A DNA stretch of 64,000 nucleotides, from NCBI RefSeq assembly GCF_027706725.1, contig NZ_JAQFWQ010000001.1:1-64000 (forward strand), written 5' to 3'. The DNA comes from Nocardiopsis endophytica (GTDB lineage: Bacteria; Actinomycetota; Actinomycetes; Streptosporangiales; Streptosporangiaceae). The notes under the pieces are model-generated. The model had not been told where the DNA came from. It did not search any database and was given only the letters and a program-made list of their open reading frames with translations. This document shows, piece by piece, positions 24,944-32,490 of the stretch. A program made the position numbers and the translations under genes. How positions within the stretch are numbered: position 1 is the stretch's first letter; each line of letters begins with the position of its first letter.

Positions 24944-26080
24944 ATGAACACCCCCCTTTCCGGCCAGAACGAGAGCGTTTCCCGGCCCGGCGACGCGGGT
25001 CCGGCCCGTCCGGAGCTGAAGAAGGCGATGGAGGAGATCGTCGAGACCGGGTTCCTCGGGGTGTCGCTGCGGGTGCGCGACCGGCGCGGCGAGTGGGTCG
25101 GCAGCGTGGGCAGGGCCGAGCTCGACGGGACCGACGCGCCGCCGGTCGACGGGTACACGAGGATCGGCAGCACCACCAAGACCTTCGCCGCCGCCCTGGT
25201 GCTGCGGACGGTGGCCGAGGGCCGGATCGGGCTGGACACCCGCGCCGCCGACCACCTGCCCGGGTTCGACCTGGACGAGCGGATAACGGTGCGGATGCTG
25301 CTGCAGCACACCAGCGGGGTCTTCAACTTCACCGGGGAGTACGACGAGGACGGGACGCTGCTGCCGGGGATCACCACGCCCTACGGCACGAGCACCGAGG
25401 AGTGGCTGGAGAGCCAGCGGGAGAGCACCCGCCCGGAGGAGCTGGTGCGGCTGGCGCTGTCCAAGCCGACGATGTTCGAGCCGGGGGAGAAGTGGGGCTA
25501 CGCCAACACCAACTACGTGCTGGCCCGGCTGCTGGTCGAGAACGTCACCGGCCGCTCGTTCCCTGAGGAGATGCAGCGCCAGATCCTCGGCCCGCTCGGG
25601 CTGACGCGTACGATCCTGCCGGAGGACTCGCCGGAGATCCCCGCGCCGCACGCCCACGGCTACTTCCGCTATGAGAAGGACGGCGAGCAGAAGACGGTGG
25701 ACATCACCCGCCAGAACCCCTCCTGGCTCTCCACCGGCGGCGACATGATCTCGTCGACCGAGGACCTGGCCGTGTTCATCACCGCACTGGTCGGCGGCCA
25801 CATCGTCCCGCCCGAGCTGCTGGAGGAGATGTACACGCCGGTGTCCACGGGGATCCCGTCGATGGACTACGGCCTGGGGGTGTTCGTGCAGAAGACGGAG
25901 GGCGGCGCGACCATCATCAACCACAACGGCGGTGTTCCGGGGTACGCGGCGATGATGTCCGCCTCGCCCGACGGGGACACGGTCATGACGGCGGCGGTGA
26001 ACTACGTGGACGACCCCGAGATCACCATGGCCGTCCAGGGGCAGGAGGCCTACCAGAAGCTCGTGAAGGCGGTGTTCTAG
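24944..26080 (+). CDS. Serine hydrolase (beta-lactamase/D-Ala-D-Ala carboxypeptidase fold), no signal peptide
   Basis: The 378-residue protein of the class C beta-lactamase/esterase family has SxxK in GSTTK (Ser76, Lys79), Tyr-x-Asn at Tyr186-Asn188 (GYANTNY) and the His-Asn-Gly-Gly motif at His327. No export signal is seen at the N-terminus (MNTPLSGQNESVSRPGDAG), so it may act in the cytosol as an esterase or lactonase. It is divergent from a TipA-like regulator and probably induced by that regulator's ligand. Confidence 0.88.
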   Translation: MNTPLSGQNESVSRPGDAGPARPELKKAMEEIVETGFLGVSLRVRDRRGEWVGSVGRAELDGTDAPPVDGYTRIGSTTKTFAAALVLRTVAEGRIGLDTRAADHLPGFDLDERITVRMLLQHTSGVFNFTGEYDEDGTLLPGITTPYGTSTEEWLESQRESTRPEELVRLALSKPTMFEPGEKWGYANTNYVLARLLVENVTGRSFPEEMQRQILGPLGLTRTILPEDSPEIPAPHAHGYFRYEKDGEQKTVDITRQNPSWLSTGGDMISSTEDLAVFITALVGGHIVPPELLEEMYTPVSTGIPSMDYGLGVFVQKTEGGATIINHNGGVPGYAAMMSASPDGDTVMTAAVNYVDDPEITMAVQGQEAYQKLVKAVF

Positions 26081-26210
26081 GCGAGAACGGTCGTGCAGGC
26101 CCCAGGGGAAGCAGCGAGGCCAGGTCCCGGAGATACCGGTGACCTGGCCTCTCCTTCATGTCCTCCAGGGAGTGGACGGCGGGCCGGGCCGCCGGGCCCA
26201 ATGGACGGGC

Positions 26211-26777
26211 TCAGACGGACGGGCTCAGGCCGACCACGGACATGCGGAAGAGGCGGTCCGCCGCTCCGGCGGGATCGGGGTGGTTCTCCGTGGCGAGCGT
26301 GATGCCCACGATCAGGGTGATCAGGTCGGTGACGGTGGTGTCCGCCGCTACCGCCCCTTCCCGCGCGGCGCGGTGGAGCAGGGGTTCGGCGGCCTGCTCA
26401 AGGGCCGCCGAGCAGGTGTCCTGTTGCCCCGGGGCGGCAGCGGCGCAGTCATAGGCCAACGCGGCGGCCAGGCCCCGTGTGGAAACGCAGTAGGCGACCA
26501 CCTCGCCCAGCCACTCCAGGAGCGCGCCCCGGCTGTCGTCCTCATCGGCCAGCTCGCGGGCGCGGTCGGCCAGGGCGTCGACGCGGCTCCGGGAGACCGC
26601 CTCCAGCAGCGCGTGGCGGGTGGGGAAGTGGCGGCGCACAGTGGCCGAGCCGACCCCTGCGGTGCGGGCGATCGCCTCCAGTGAGGCGCCAGCGCCTTGG
26701 GCGGCCACTTCCTCCTCGGCGACGGCGAGGATGCGCGCGTAGTTGCGTCGGGCGTCCGAGCGCTGCCGCTCGGGCAT
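26211..26777 (-). CDS. TetR family transcriptional regulator
   Basis: The 188-residue protein has the helix-turn-helix LEAIARTAGVGSATVRRHFPTRHALL and a helical effector domain. The start ATG 26777 follows the operator pair; longer frames cross the divergent NmrA gene. Two GC-rich palindromes between the genes indicate that it controls itself and the reductase-like gene. Confidence 0.92.
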   Translation of the reverse strand: MPERQRSDARRNYARILAVAEEEVAAQGAGASLEAIARTAGVGSATVRRHFPTRHALLEAVSRSRVDALADRARELADEDDSRGALLEWLGEVVAYCVSTRGLAAALAYDCAAAAPGQQDTCSAALEQAAEPLLHRAAREGAVAADTTVTDLITLIVGITLATENHPDPAGAADRLFRMSVVGLSPSV

Positions 26778-26800
26778 GGCGTCACCTCCATGGTTGCTAA

Positions 26801-26853
26801 ACGGCGGGCCCCGCCATATCGTACGGCAAGTGAAACGGCGGGCCCCGCCGTTT
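26801..26853. promoter_or_regulatory. Pair of palindromic operators
   Basis: GGCGGGCCCCGCC occurs twice, at about 26803-26815 and 26838-26850. The second is extended to AAACGGCGGG...CCGCCGTTT (26833-26853). The two copies are spaced about 35 bases apart, suitable for two TetR dimers covering both promoters. Confidence 0.7.
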
Positions 26854-26886
26854 TGGTTCGAGCATCTTCGAGCACCGAGGAGAGCC

Positions 26887-27810
26887 ATGTCCACAGACTC
26901 CGCCCCCGTCCTGGTCACCGGCGCGACGGGCAGGCAGGGCGGCGCCACGGCGCGCGCCCTGCGCGCGGCGGGTGTGCCCGTCCGCGCCCTGGTGCGCGAC
27001 CCGGCAACGGCCAGGGCCGAGGCCCTCAAGGCGCTCGGTGTCGAACTGGTCACCGGTGACCTGCGCGACCGCGCCTCCATCGCCCGCGCCGCAGAAGGCG
27101 CCCGTGCGGTCTTCTCGGTGCAGATGCCCGCCATGGACGCGGAAGGCGTCGACTTCGAGGGAGAAGTCGCCCAGGGGACCAACCTCATCGAGGGGGCGAA
27201 GGCGGCCGGGGTGCCGCAGTTCGTGCACACCTCCGCCAGCGGCGCCGGTCGGCACACGTCGGCGCCGGGGTGGGTGGAGGGCCGCTGGCCTTTCATAGAG
27301 CCCGCCTTGGAGGCCAAGAGCGCGATCCAGGACCGGCTCCGGGAGGCGGGCTTCGCCCGATGGACGCTCCTCAAGCCGAGCTGCTTCATGGACAACTTCC
27401 TGCCGTCCACGGCGTACATGTTCCCGCGCGGCGTCGACGGCGGCCTGGTGTCCGTCCTGCGGCCTGAGACCCGGGTGTCCTTGATCGCCGTGGGCGACAT
27501 CGGAGCGGCGGCGGCCGCGGCCATCGCCGATCCCGAGCGCTTCGACCGGGTCGAACTGGAGCTGGCGAGCGACTACCTGTCGATGACGGAGATCGCCGCC
27601 GTCCTCTCTCGCGCGCTGGGCACGGCCGTGTCCGCACCCGACATGACCACGGAGGAGGCCGAGGCCGCAGGCATGCCCCCGATGGGGGCGTCACTCGGGT
27701 GGCTGAACGAGGTCGGCCAGCCCGCCCGTCCGGAGTTCGCGAGAGCCCTCGGCATCCGGCCCACCAGCTTCGAGGAATGGGCGAAGGAGCACATGAGGGC
27801 CGATGCCTGA
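26887..27810 (+). CDS. NmrA-like NAD(P)-binding protein
   Basis: The 307-residue protein starts at a Rossmann motif, VLVTGATGRQGGATARAL (residues 8-25). It has an NmrA-type core, including SVQMPAMDAEGVDFEGE, HTSASGAG and the substrate-side KPSCFMDNF. It resembles NAD(P)H-binding quinone or stress-response reductases. The ATG at 26887 is just after the operators. It is probably derepressed by the divergent TetR protein. Confidence 0.9.
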   Translation: MSTDSAPVLVTGATGRQGGATARALRAAGVPVRALVRDPATARAEALKALGVELVTGDLRDRASIARAAEGARAVFSVQMPAMDAEGVDFEGEVAQGTNLIEGAKAAGVPQFVHTSASGAGRHTSAPGWVEGRWPFIEPALEAKSAIQDRLREAGFARWTLLKPSCFMDNFLPSTAYMFPRGVDGGLVSVLRPETRVSLIAVGDIGAAAAAAIADPERFDRVELELASDYLSMTEIAAVLSRALGTAVSAPDMTTEEAEAAGMPPMGASLGWLNEVGQPARPEFARALGIRPTSFEEWAKEHMRADA

Positions 27811-27851
27811 AGGCCCCTCCGGGCAGGCGCGACGCGCCACGGGGCACTCGG

Positions 27852-29336
27852 CTACCGACAGCGGTGTCCGCCACAGGCCGTCCCGGCCGCTCGCACCGAT
27901 CTGCTGTCATGGCGTGGGTGAGGGCAGCGTCCGCACGCCGTCGGAGCGGCGTCGTCGAGGGCGTTCCCTTCGAGCAGGGCGTGGACCAGGGCGCGGGTGC
28001 GGACCTCGTCGGGGACGGGGCCGTGGGTGGACGCGACGAGGTGGTCGAACGGGCGCCAGAGGCCGCCGTCCATGTCGGCCGGGACGAGCAGGCCGCTCGC
28101 TCCGAGCCTGACCTGCTGGGCCCAGGCGAGCGCCTCGTCGAAGCCCTCGGGGCGCAGGGCCTCGGCCCCGTGCAGGTAGGCGGTGTGCGTGTGCCTGAGC
28201 AGGTCGGGGGACAGGCCGGAGACCAGGCCGGTGCGGTACAGGTCGATCGCGGCGGAGACCACCGCACGGCCGCGGGGGTGGCCGCCGGTGTCGGTGCACC
28301 GGTTCGCGCCCTGCCAGATCTCGACCAGGAGGGGGCCTGCCGCCAGGTATTCGGCCACCCCGTGGACGCCGTGGCGGGCGGTGTGCGCGGCGGTGCGCAG
28401 GCGGGGGTCGCCGTGTCCGGCGGCGCGCTCGGTCTCCTCGGCCGACCAGGTCCGCTCCAGGAGGAGGGGGTCGAGGCGCCTGAGCAGGTCGACCGTGCGC
28501 CTGGGCCCCGGCGTCGCGTGCGCCGGAGGGGGAGGGAGGGCGCGGTGGGCGTCGAGGTAGTCGGTGCGCAGGGTCATGGCCACGATGGTGCGGCCGCGCG
28601 TGAGCAGGTTCAGGGTGGCCTCGGTCAGGTGCGCCCCCTCGTCCTCCAGGAAGCCGTCGACGTCGTCGAGCCACACCACGACGCCGGAGCCGAACGGGGA
28701 CGGGGGCGAGACGAGCCGCCGGGCCAGCGTGTCCAGTGCCGTTCCCGTCGGCGGGGCCACGAGCCGGCGGTGGGGCACGTTCGAGGCCAGGGCGTGCAGC
28801 AGTGAGCGGGACTTGCCGGCGCCGGAATCGCCCACCACCAGCACGACGCCGCCTGTGGCCGCGGCTGCGGCCACGGCCTGCTCGAGTTCGCCGTCGCGGT
28901 CGCGGCGTATGTAGGGGGTCAGGCGGGAGCCGCCGGGGCCGGCGGGGGCGGGGTGGACGCCCAGCAGCCGGGGATCGGCCCGGGCGACGGGCACGGCCGC
29001 GGACAGTGCGGCGTCGACCGCCTGATCGCCGCCCCGGGGCGGCTCCGGCCGCGCCTCGACGGAGATGTCGCCGGAGGTCCCGACCTGGATCAGGGTCGTC
29101 GCGGCGTTGTTGGAGGAACTGTTCCTCACGTCCGCGGGGTGGCGGGCGGGGTGCCGCGGTGCGCGGCAGCGTGCTGACCGCCATGAGAGGCCCAGCCCTT
29201 CCCCCGGCGGCAGGACGCCGCGGAGGGGGTTCGGGTCGGCGAAGCAGGCGCCGGGGCCCGTGGCCTGCTCGAGTGTGTCGCCGTCGGTCCCGGTGGGGCG
29301 TCCGGACAACGGGTCCGAGGGGTTCTGGGAGGTCAT
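27852..29336 (-). CDS. STAND-like ATPase, probably C-terminally damaged
   Basis: The 494-residue protein has a disordered N-terminus containing NSSSNNAATTLIQVGTSGDI, a segment known from actinomycete NLR-like proteins. A P-loop ATPase follows, with Walker A GDSGAGKS, Walker B VVVWLDDVDGF and a sensor TLRTDY, and then a helical winged region. The final 45 residues (ALDDAAPTACGRCPHPRHDS onward) look like out-of-frame sequence, and the repeat domain expected after the ATPase is missing. The gene may therefore be truncated or frameshifted. It stands next to the tRNA-Gly insertion zone. Confidence 0.68.
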   Translation of the reverse strand: MTSQNPSDPLSGRPTGTDGDTLEQATGPGACFADPNPLRGVLPPGEGLGLSWRSARCRAPRHPARHPADVRNSSSNNAATTLIQVGTSGDISVEARPEPPRGGDQAVDAALSAAVPVARADPRLLGVHPAPAGPGGSRLTPYIRRDRDGELEQAVAAAAATGGVVLVVGDSGAGKSRSLLHALASNVPHRRLVAPPTGTALDTLARRLVSPPSPFGSGVVVWLDDVDGFLEDEGAHLTEATLNLLTRGRTIVAMTLRTDYLDAHRALPPPPAHATPGPRRTVDLLRRLDPLLLERTWSAEETERAAGHGDPRLRTAAHTARHGVHGVAEYLAAGPLLVEIWQGANRCTDTGGHPRGRAVVSAAIDLYRTGLVSGLSPDLLRHTHTAYLHGAEALRPEGFDEALAWAQQVRLGASGLLVPADMDGGLWRPFDHLVASTHGPVPDEVRTRALVHALLEGNALDDAAPTACGRCPHPRHDSRSVRAAGTACGGHRCR

Positions 29337-29374
29337 GGGAGGGCGCGTCGCCTCCTTCGACCGACCGGAAGGAA

Positions 29375-29434
29375 GTGCATGCACGCGAGTATGCACGTGC
29401 ATTTGCAAACACAGCAAGACCTCCAAGGAGGTCT
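29375..29434. promoter_or_regulatory. Twin 10-bp palindromes and a perfect hairpin upstream of the STAND-like gene
   Basis: GTGCATGCAC (29375-29384) and TGCACGTGCA (29392-29401) are adjacent palindromes 40-65 bases from the gene start. AGACCTCCAAGGAGGTCT (29417-29434) is a perfect hairpin whose loop side carries a ribosome-binding-like GGAGG. They look like an operator and a leader structure. The rest of the sequence up to 29700 shows nothing I can name. Confidence 0.5.
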
Positions 29435-29714
29435 GTCCGGGGTCGGCCGGTCCGTGTGGGGTGGCCGAGGGGAGAGGTGGTGCCCTCCGTCGCCCCGTCC
29501 TGCGTGGCGACGCGTGAGAGCTCCCGGGGCGACGGGACAGAGCCTGGTACCTCTGCCTGGTCAATGGGCGGAGGCCGGCTGACCTCATCCGATGTGGGTG
29601 GGCCCGCCCCGGAGGTAGTGGTCGATCCGCCTGCCCACGGGCCCTCCTTCAGTCGAGCGGACGGGGCCAGTCATACCCTCTCGACGCCTCCAGGTAAGGC
29701 GTGAAGAGCGATGA

Positions 29715-29756
29715 CGACGAGGGGGCGACCCGCCCATGGGCGGCGCTCGCGTCTGA
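29715..29756 (+). pseudogene. Remnant of an integrase 3' end
   Basis: The last codons read DPPMGGARV-stop, against DPPTVGARV-stop in the intact integrase at 51682. The 32 bases spanning this stop (29749-29780) are identical to 51675-51706. Upstream, an acidic Asp-Asp-Asp-Glu stretch appears in a shifted frame. This is a leftover of a second integrase gene of the same family, from an element now deleted to the left. Confidence 0.75.
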
Positions 29757-29772
29757 GCATCTGGCAAGAAAC

Positions 29773-29886
29773 TGGCACGCAGCGGGCACGACGCTTGGTT
29801 CCGACCATGGAAACGACAAAGGCCAGGTCCCGGAATCTACCGGCTGACCTGGCCTTTTCTTTGTGGAGCGGATGACGGGAATCGAA
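29773..29886. repeat. Attachment-site copy A (left, truncated tRNA-Gly 3' end)
   Basis: These 114 bases match copy B (40991-41104) with about four mismatches. They include the terminator hairpin downstream of the tRNA and the first part of the tRNA-Gly 3' end (TGGAGCGGATGACGGG then AATCGAA). After 29886 the sequence diverges into the CRISPR segment. It marks the left border of that segment. Confidence 0.85.
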
Positions 29887-30144
29887 TGCCCCAGGTTCAG
29901 GGGTGTGACCTGCATGAATTCGAGAATGTGCAGGTGAAGGGGGAGGTGTCGTCCAGGGTGTGCCGGGTTGCTCCGGGATGGTTTCCCAGTGGTGCACCCT
30001 CAGGGTGCACCACCTTTGCGGGGTCGGTGCACCCGCGAGGGTGGACGGCGGGGCTGGGCCTGCCTTTTCAGCCGTCGCCGGGGTTCGTGTGGGTGGTTCG
30101 GGTTATCCTTCGGCTGGCGTTCGCGGGTGGGCGGGGCCTGTCGC
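29887..30144. other. Non-coding entry to array 1 with a 25-bp palindrome
   Basis: No gene is supported. A perfect inverted repeat, GTGGTGCACCCT at 29989-30000 and AGGGTGCACCAC at 30002-30013 around one C, could be an operator or a hairpin. It lies about 130 bases before the conserved leader motif and may be part of the array 1 control region. Confidence 0.45.
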
Positions 30145-30275
30145 TTGGGAACCCTCGGTGCCCATGGAATCCCGGGGAGGTTCTCAAGGGGAAATGGGTG
30201 GTTTTGGTGTCCGGTGGCAGTTTCCAGGTGCCGGTCGGCGCTCTGTTCCCGGGCCGTCCTACCTGTTCAGACGCT
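30145..30275 (+). promoter_or_regulatory. Leader of CRISPR array 1
   Basis: The first 46 bases closely match the start of the array 2 leader (40014-40059): TTGGGAACC, GGTGCC, ATGGA, TCCCGGGGAGGTTCTCAAGG in the same order. In array 2 GAACCTCC and GGAGGTTC are exact inverted repeats; here the left arm is slightly altered (GAACCCTC). The first repeat follows about 85 bases downstream. The position and the more regular repeats at this end show that this is the leader side. Confidence 0.75.
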
Positions 30276-32275
30276 GTGGCGGTCGCCGAAGGCGGCGGCC
30301 GAGGATCGCAACCCCAGGCCGAGGACCACGGCAAAGTGGTCCGCTCGTGGCGGTCGCCGAAGGCGGCGGCCGAGGATCGCAACACCGCCACCGACCCCGG
30401 CCTGCGCGAGGTCCGCGAGTGGCGGTCGCCGAAGGCGGCGGCCGAGGATCGCAACCCGCAGGTCAGACGTCTGTCACCCCTGTCACCCCGGTGTGGCGGT
30501 CGCCGAAGGCGGCGGCCGAGGATCGCAACATCAACGACATCCCCGCCGACACCGCCGACCCCGAGTGGCGGTCGCCGAAGGCGGCGGCCGAGGATCGCAA
30601 CAGCGGCGGCGGTCCCGCACCGGCGCATCCGGCAGCGTGGCGGTCGCCGAAGGCGGCGGCCGAGGATCGCAACCTATCTGGTGTGGGATCCCACCACCAC
30701 CAACATCCCGTGGCGGTCGCCGAAGGCGGCGGCCGAGGATCGCAACTGACCGGCCGGGCGGCCCTCAGGGGTCGGCGCACTGTGGCGGTCGCCGAAGGCG
30801 GCGGCCGAGGATCGCAACGCCCAAGGCGTCATCGACTTGGAGGCGCCCTGATGGTGGCGGTCGCCGAAGGCGGCGGCCGAGGATCGCAACCCTGGACTCG
30901 TCGCTGGTGCGCGGCTCGCCTGAGGTGGCGGTCGCCGAAGGCGGCGGCCGAGGATCGCAACTCCCCCACAACGCAAGCGCCCCCGGGCGGTGCTACCAGT
31001 GGCGGTCGCCGAAGGCGGCGTCCGAGGATCGCAACCGCCAGGCCTCGCGCTGGCTCGAGAGGGAGATCGCGGTGGCGGTCGCCGAAGGCGGCGACCGAGG
31101 ATCGCAACCGTTGGGCGGGTTGTTGGTGGGGCGACCGCGCGGTGTGGCGGTCGCCGAAGGCGGCGACCGAGGATCGCAACTGGATGTCGCGCACGTGCTT
31201 GATCGCGCTGTGGCGTGGCGGTCGCCGAAGGCGGCGACCGAGGATCGCAACACCGGCTCCGGCGTGCCGCCTTCGGCCAGGAGGAGGGTGGCGGTCGCCG
31301 AAGGGCGTGACCGAGGATCGCAACTCGTGCTGGCGGACGGTGTAGGGGCGGGCCGTGGGGTGGCGGTTGCCGAAGGCGGCGGCCGAGGATCGCAACGACC
31401 GCATCGACCTGGCCGACACCGACGGGCTCAACAGTGGCGGTCGCCGTCAGCGGCGGCCGAGGATCGCAACACCTGGTCCGCCTACGAGCTGGGGGACAAG
31501 TCGATCGTGGCGGTCGCCGTCTGCGGCGACCGAGGATCGCAACCAGAGAGAGTGCGACGCGCTGAACAAGCAGGGGGCGGGGTAGCGGTCGCTGAAGGCG
31601 GCGACTGAGGATCGCAACGTAGGTGGGGCGGCGCTCGGTCTCCAGCCCCTCGCGGTGGCGGTCGCCGATGACGGCGCTCGAGGATCGCAACATAGTGGGC
31701 GCGAAGGCGGCGCGAGGTCCCGTCGTAGTGGCGGTCGCCCTCAGCGGCGACCGAGGATCGCAAGATCAACCCCGACACCTGCCGGTGGACCCATTGGGAA
31801 GGTGGCGGTCGCCGAAGGCGGCTGACCGAGGATCGCAACCACGTTGACGCCCATCAGCGTCCCGGCCATATGGCGTGGCGGTCGCCGAAGACGGCGACCG
31901 AGGATCGCAACGATGCGGGACATGACGGGTCTCCTGTCTGCTCTGTGGTGGCGGTCGCCCTCGATGGCGGCCGAGGATCGCAACTCCTCGGACGTGCGCG
32001 GTTCTCGGCTCCTTACCGGTGGCGGTCGCTGTCAGCGGCGGCCGAGGATCGCAACTATTGCGGAGCTGGCGGGAGTGCCCAGGGAATTCAGTGGCGGTTG
32101 CCCCAGGCGGCGACCGAGGATCGCAACACCGGCACCATCGGCCAGCTCCTGGAGGTCGTCCCGGTGGCGGTCGCCCAAGGCGGCGACCGAGGATCGCAAC
32201 CTGTACTCCCCGGAGTGGCCCCGCAAGGTGACACCGGAGTGGCGGTCGCCCAAGGCGGCGGCCGAGGATCGCAAC
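30276..32275 (+). CRISPR. CRISPR array 1, 28 repeats
   Basis: I count 28 repeats of 37 bases and 27 spacers of 34-38 bases. The repeat starts GTGGCGGTCGCC, has a loop GAAGGC, then GGCGGCC or GGCGACC, and ends GAGGATCGCAAC. The stem is GGTCGCC with GGCGACC (or GGCGGCC with a G-U pair). The first ten repeats are identical; from about 30999 and especially after 31288 they vary, with loops GTCAGC, GTCTGC, CTCAGC, CTCGAT and a 38-base repeat at 31802. The leader is at the left end, so the decayed repeats near cas3 are the oldest. Confidence 0.97.
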
Positions 32276-32490
32276 TTGGCCGGACTTCATGGGGTGAATA
32301 TCCACTGCTTGTGGAGAGCGCCGGGCCGTCCTGTGGCGGCCCGGCCTCCCCAGGCGTTTGCGGTTCGATAGGGGGTACGCGGCATTTCGGCTGCTTGTGA
32401 GTGATTTTTACAGAAACCCCGGCGGGTGTCGGTGGGGTGGGCTAGCGTTCCGAGCATTCCAGCCAGACGGCTTTTCTCCGGGACGGTTGC
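32276..32490 (+). promoter_or_regulatory. Region between array 1 and cas3, likely cas promoter
   Basis: This 215-base gap holds no gene. A TAGCGT -10-like hexamer occurs about 40 bases before cas3 (near 32442), preceded by an AT-rich TGATTTTTACAG. It is the only non-coding gap ahead of the seven-gene cas run, so the operon promoter should lie here. The exact start site is not certain. Confidence 0.4.

Noticed and set aside
29417-29434. The AGACCTCC/GGAGGTCT hairpin as an att or transposon end
   Set aside because: No partner copy is seen in the window and no target duplication; it fits a leader hairpin better.
29871-29895. A second tRNA-Gly gene at copy A
   Set aside because: Only about 22 bases of the 3' end are present; no anticodon arm follows.
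29968-31608. Long open frames running through CRISPR array 1 on both strands, and again at 40000-41200
   Set aside because: The 37-base repeat contains no stop codon in several frames, so the frames stay open by chance; translations are repeated units with random spacers.
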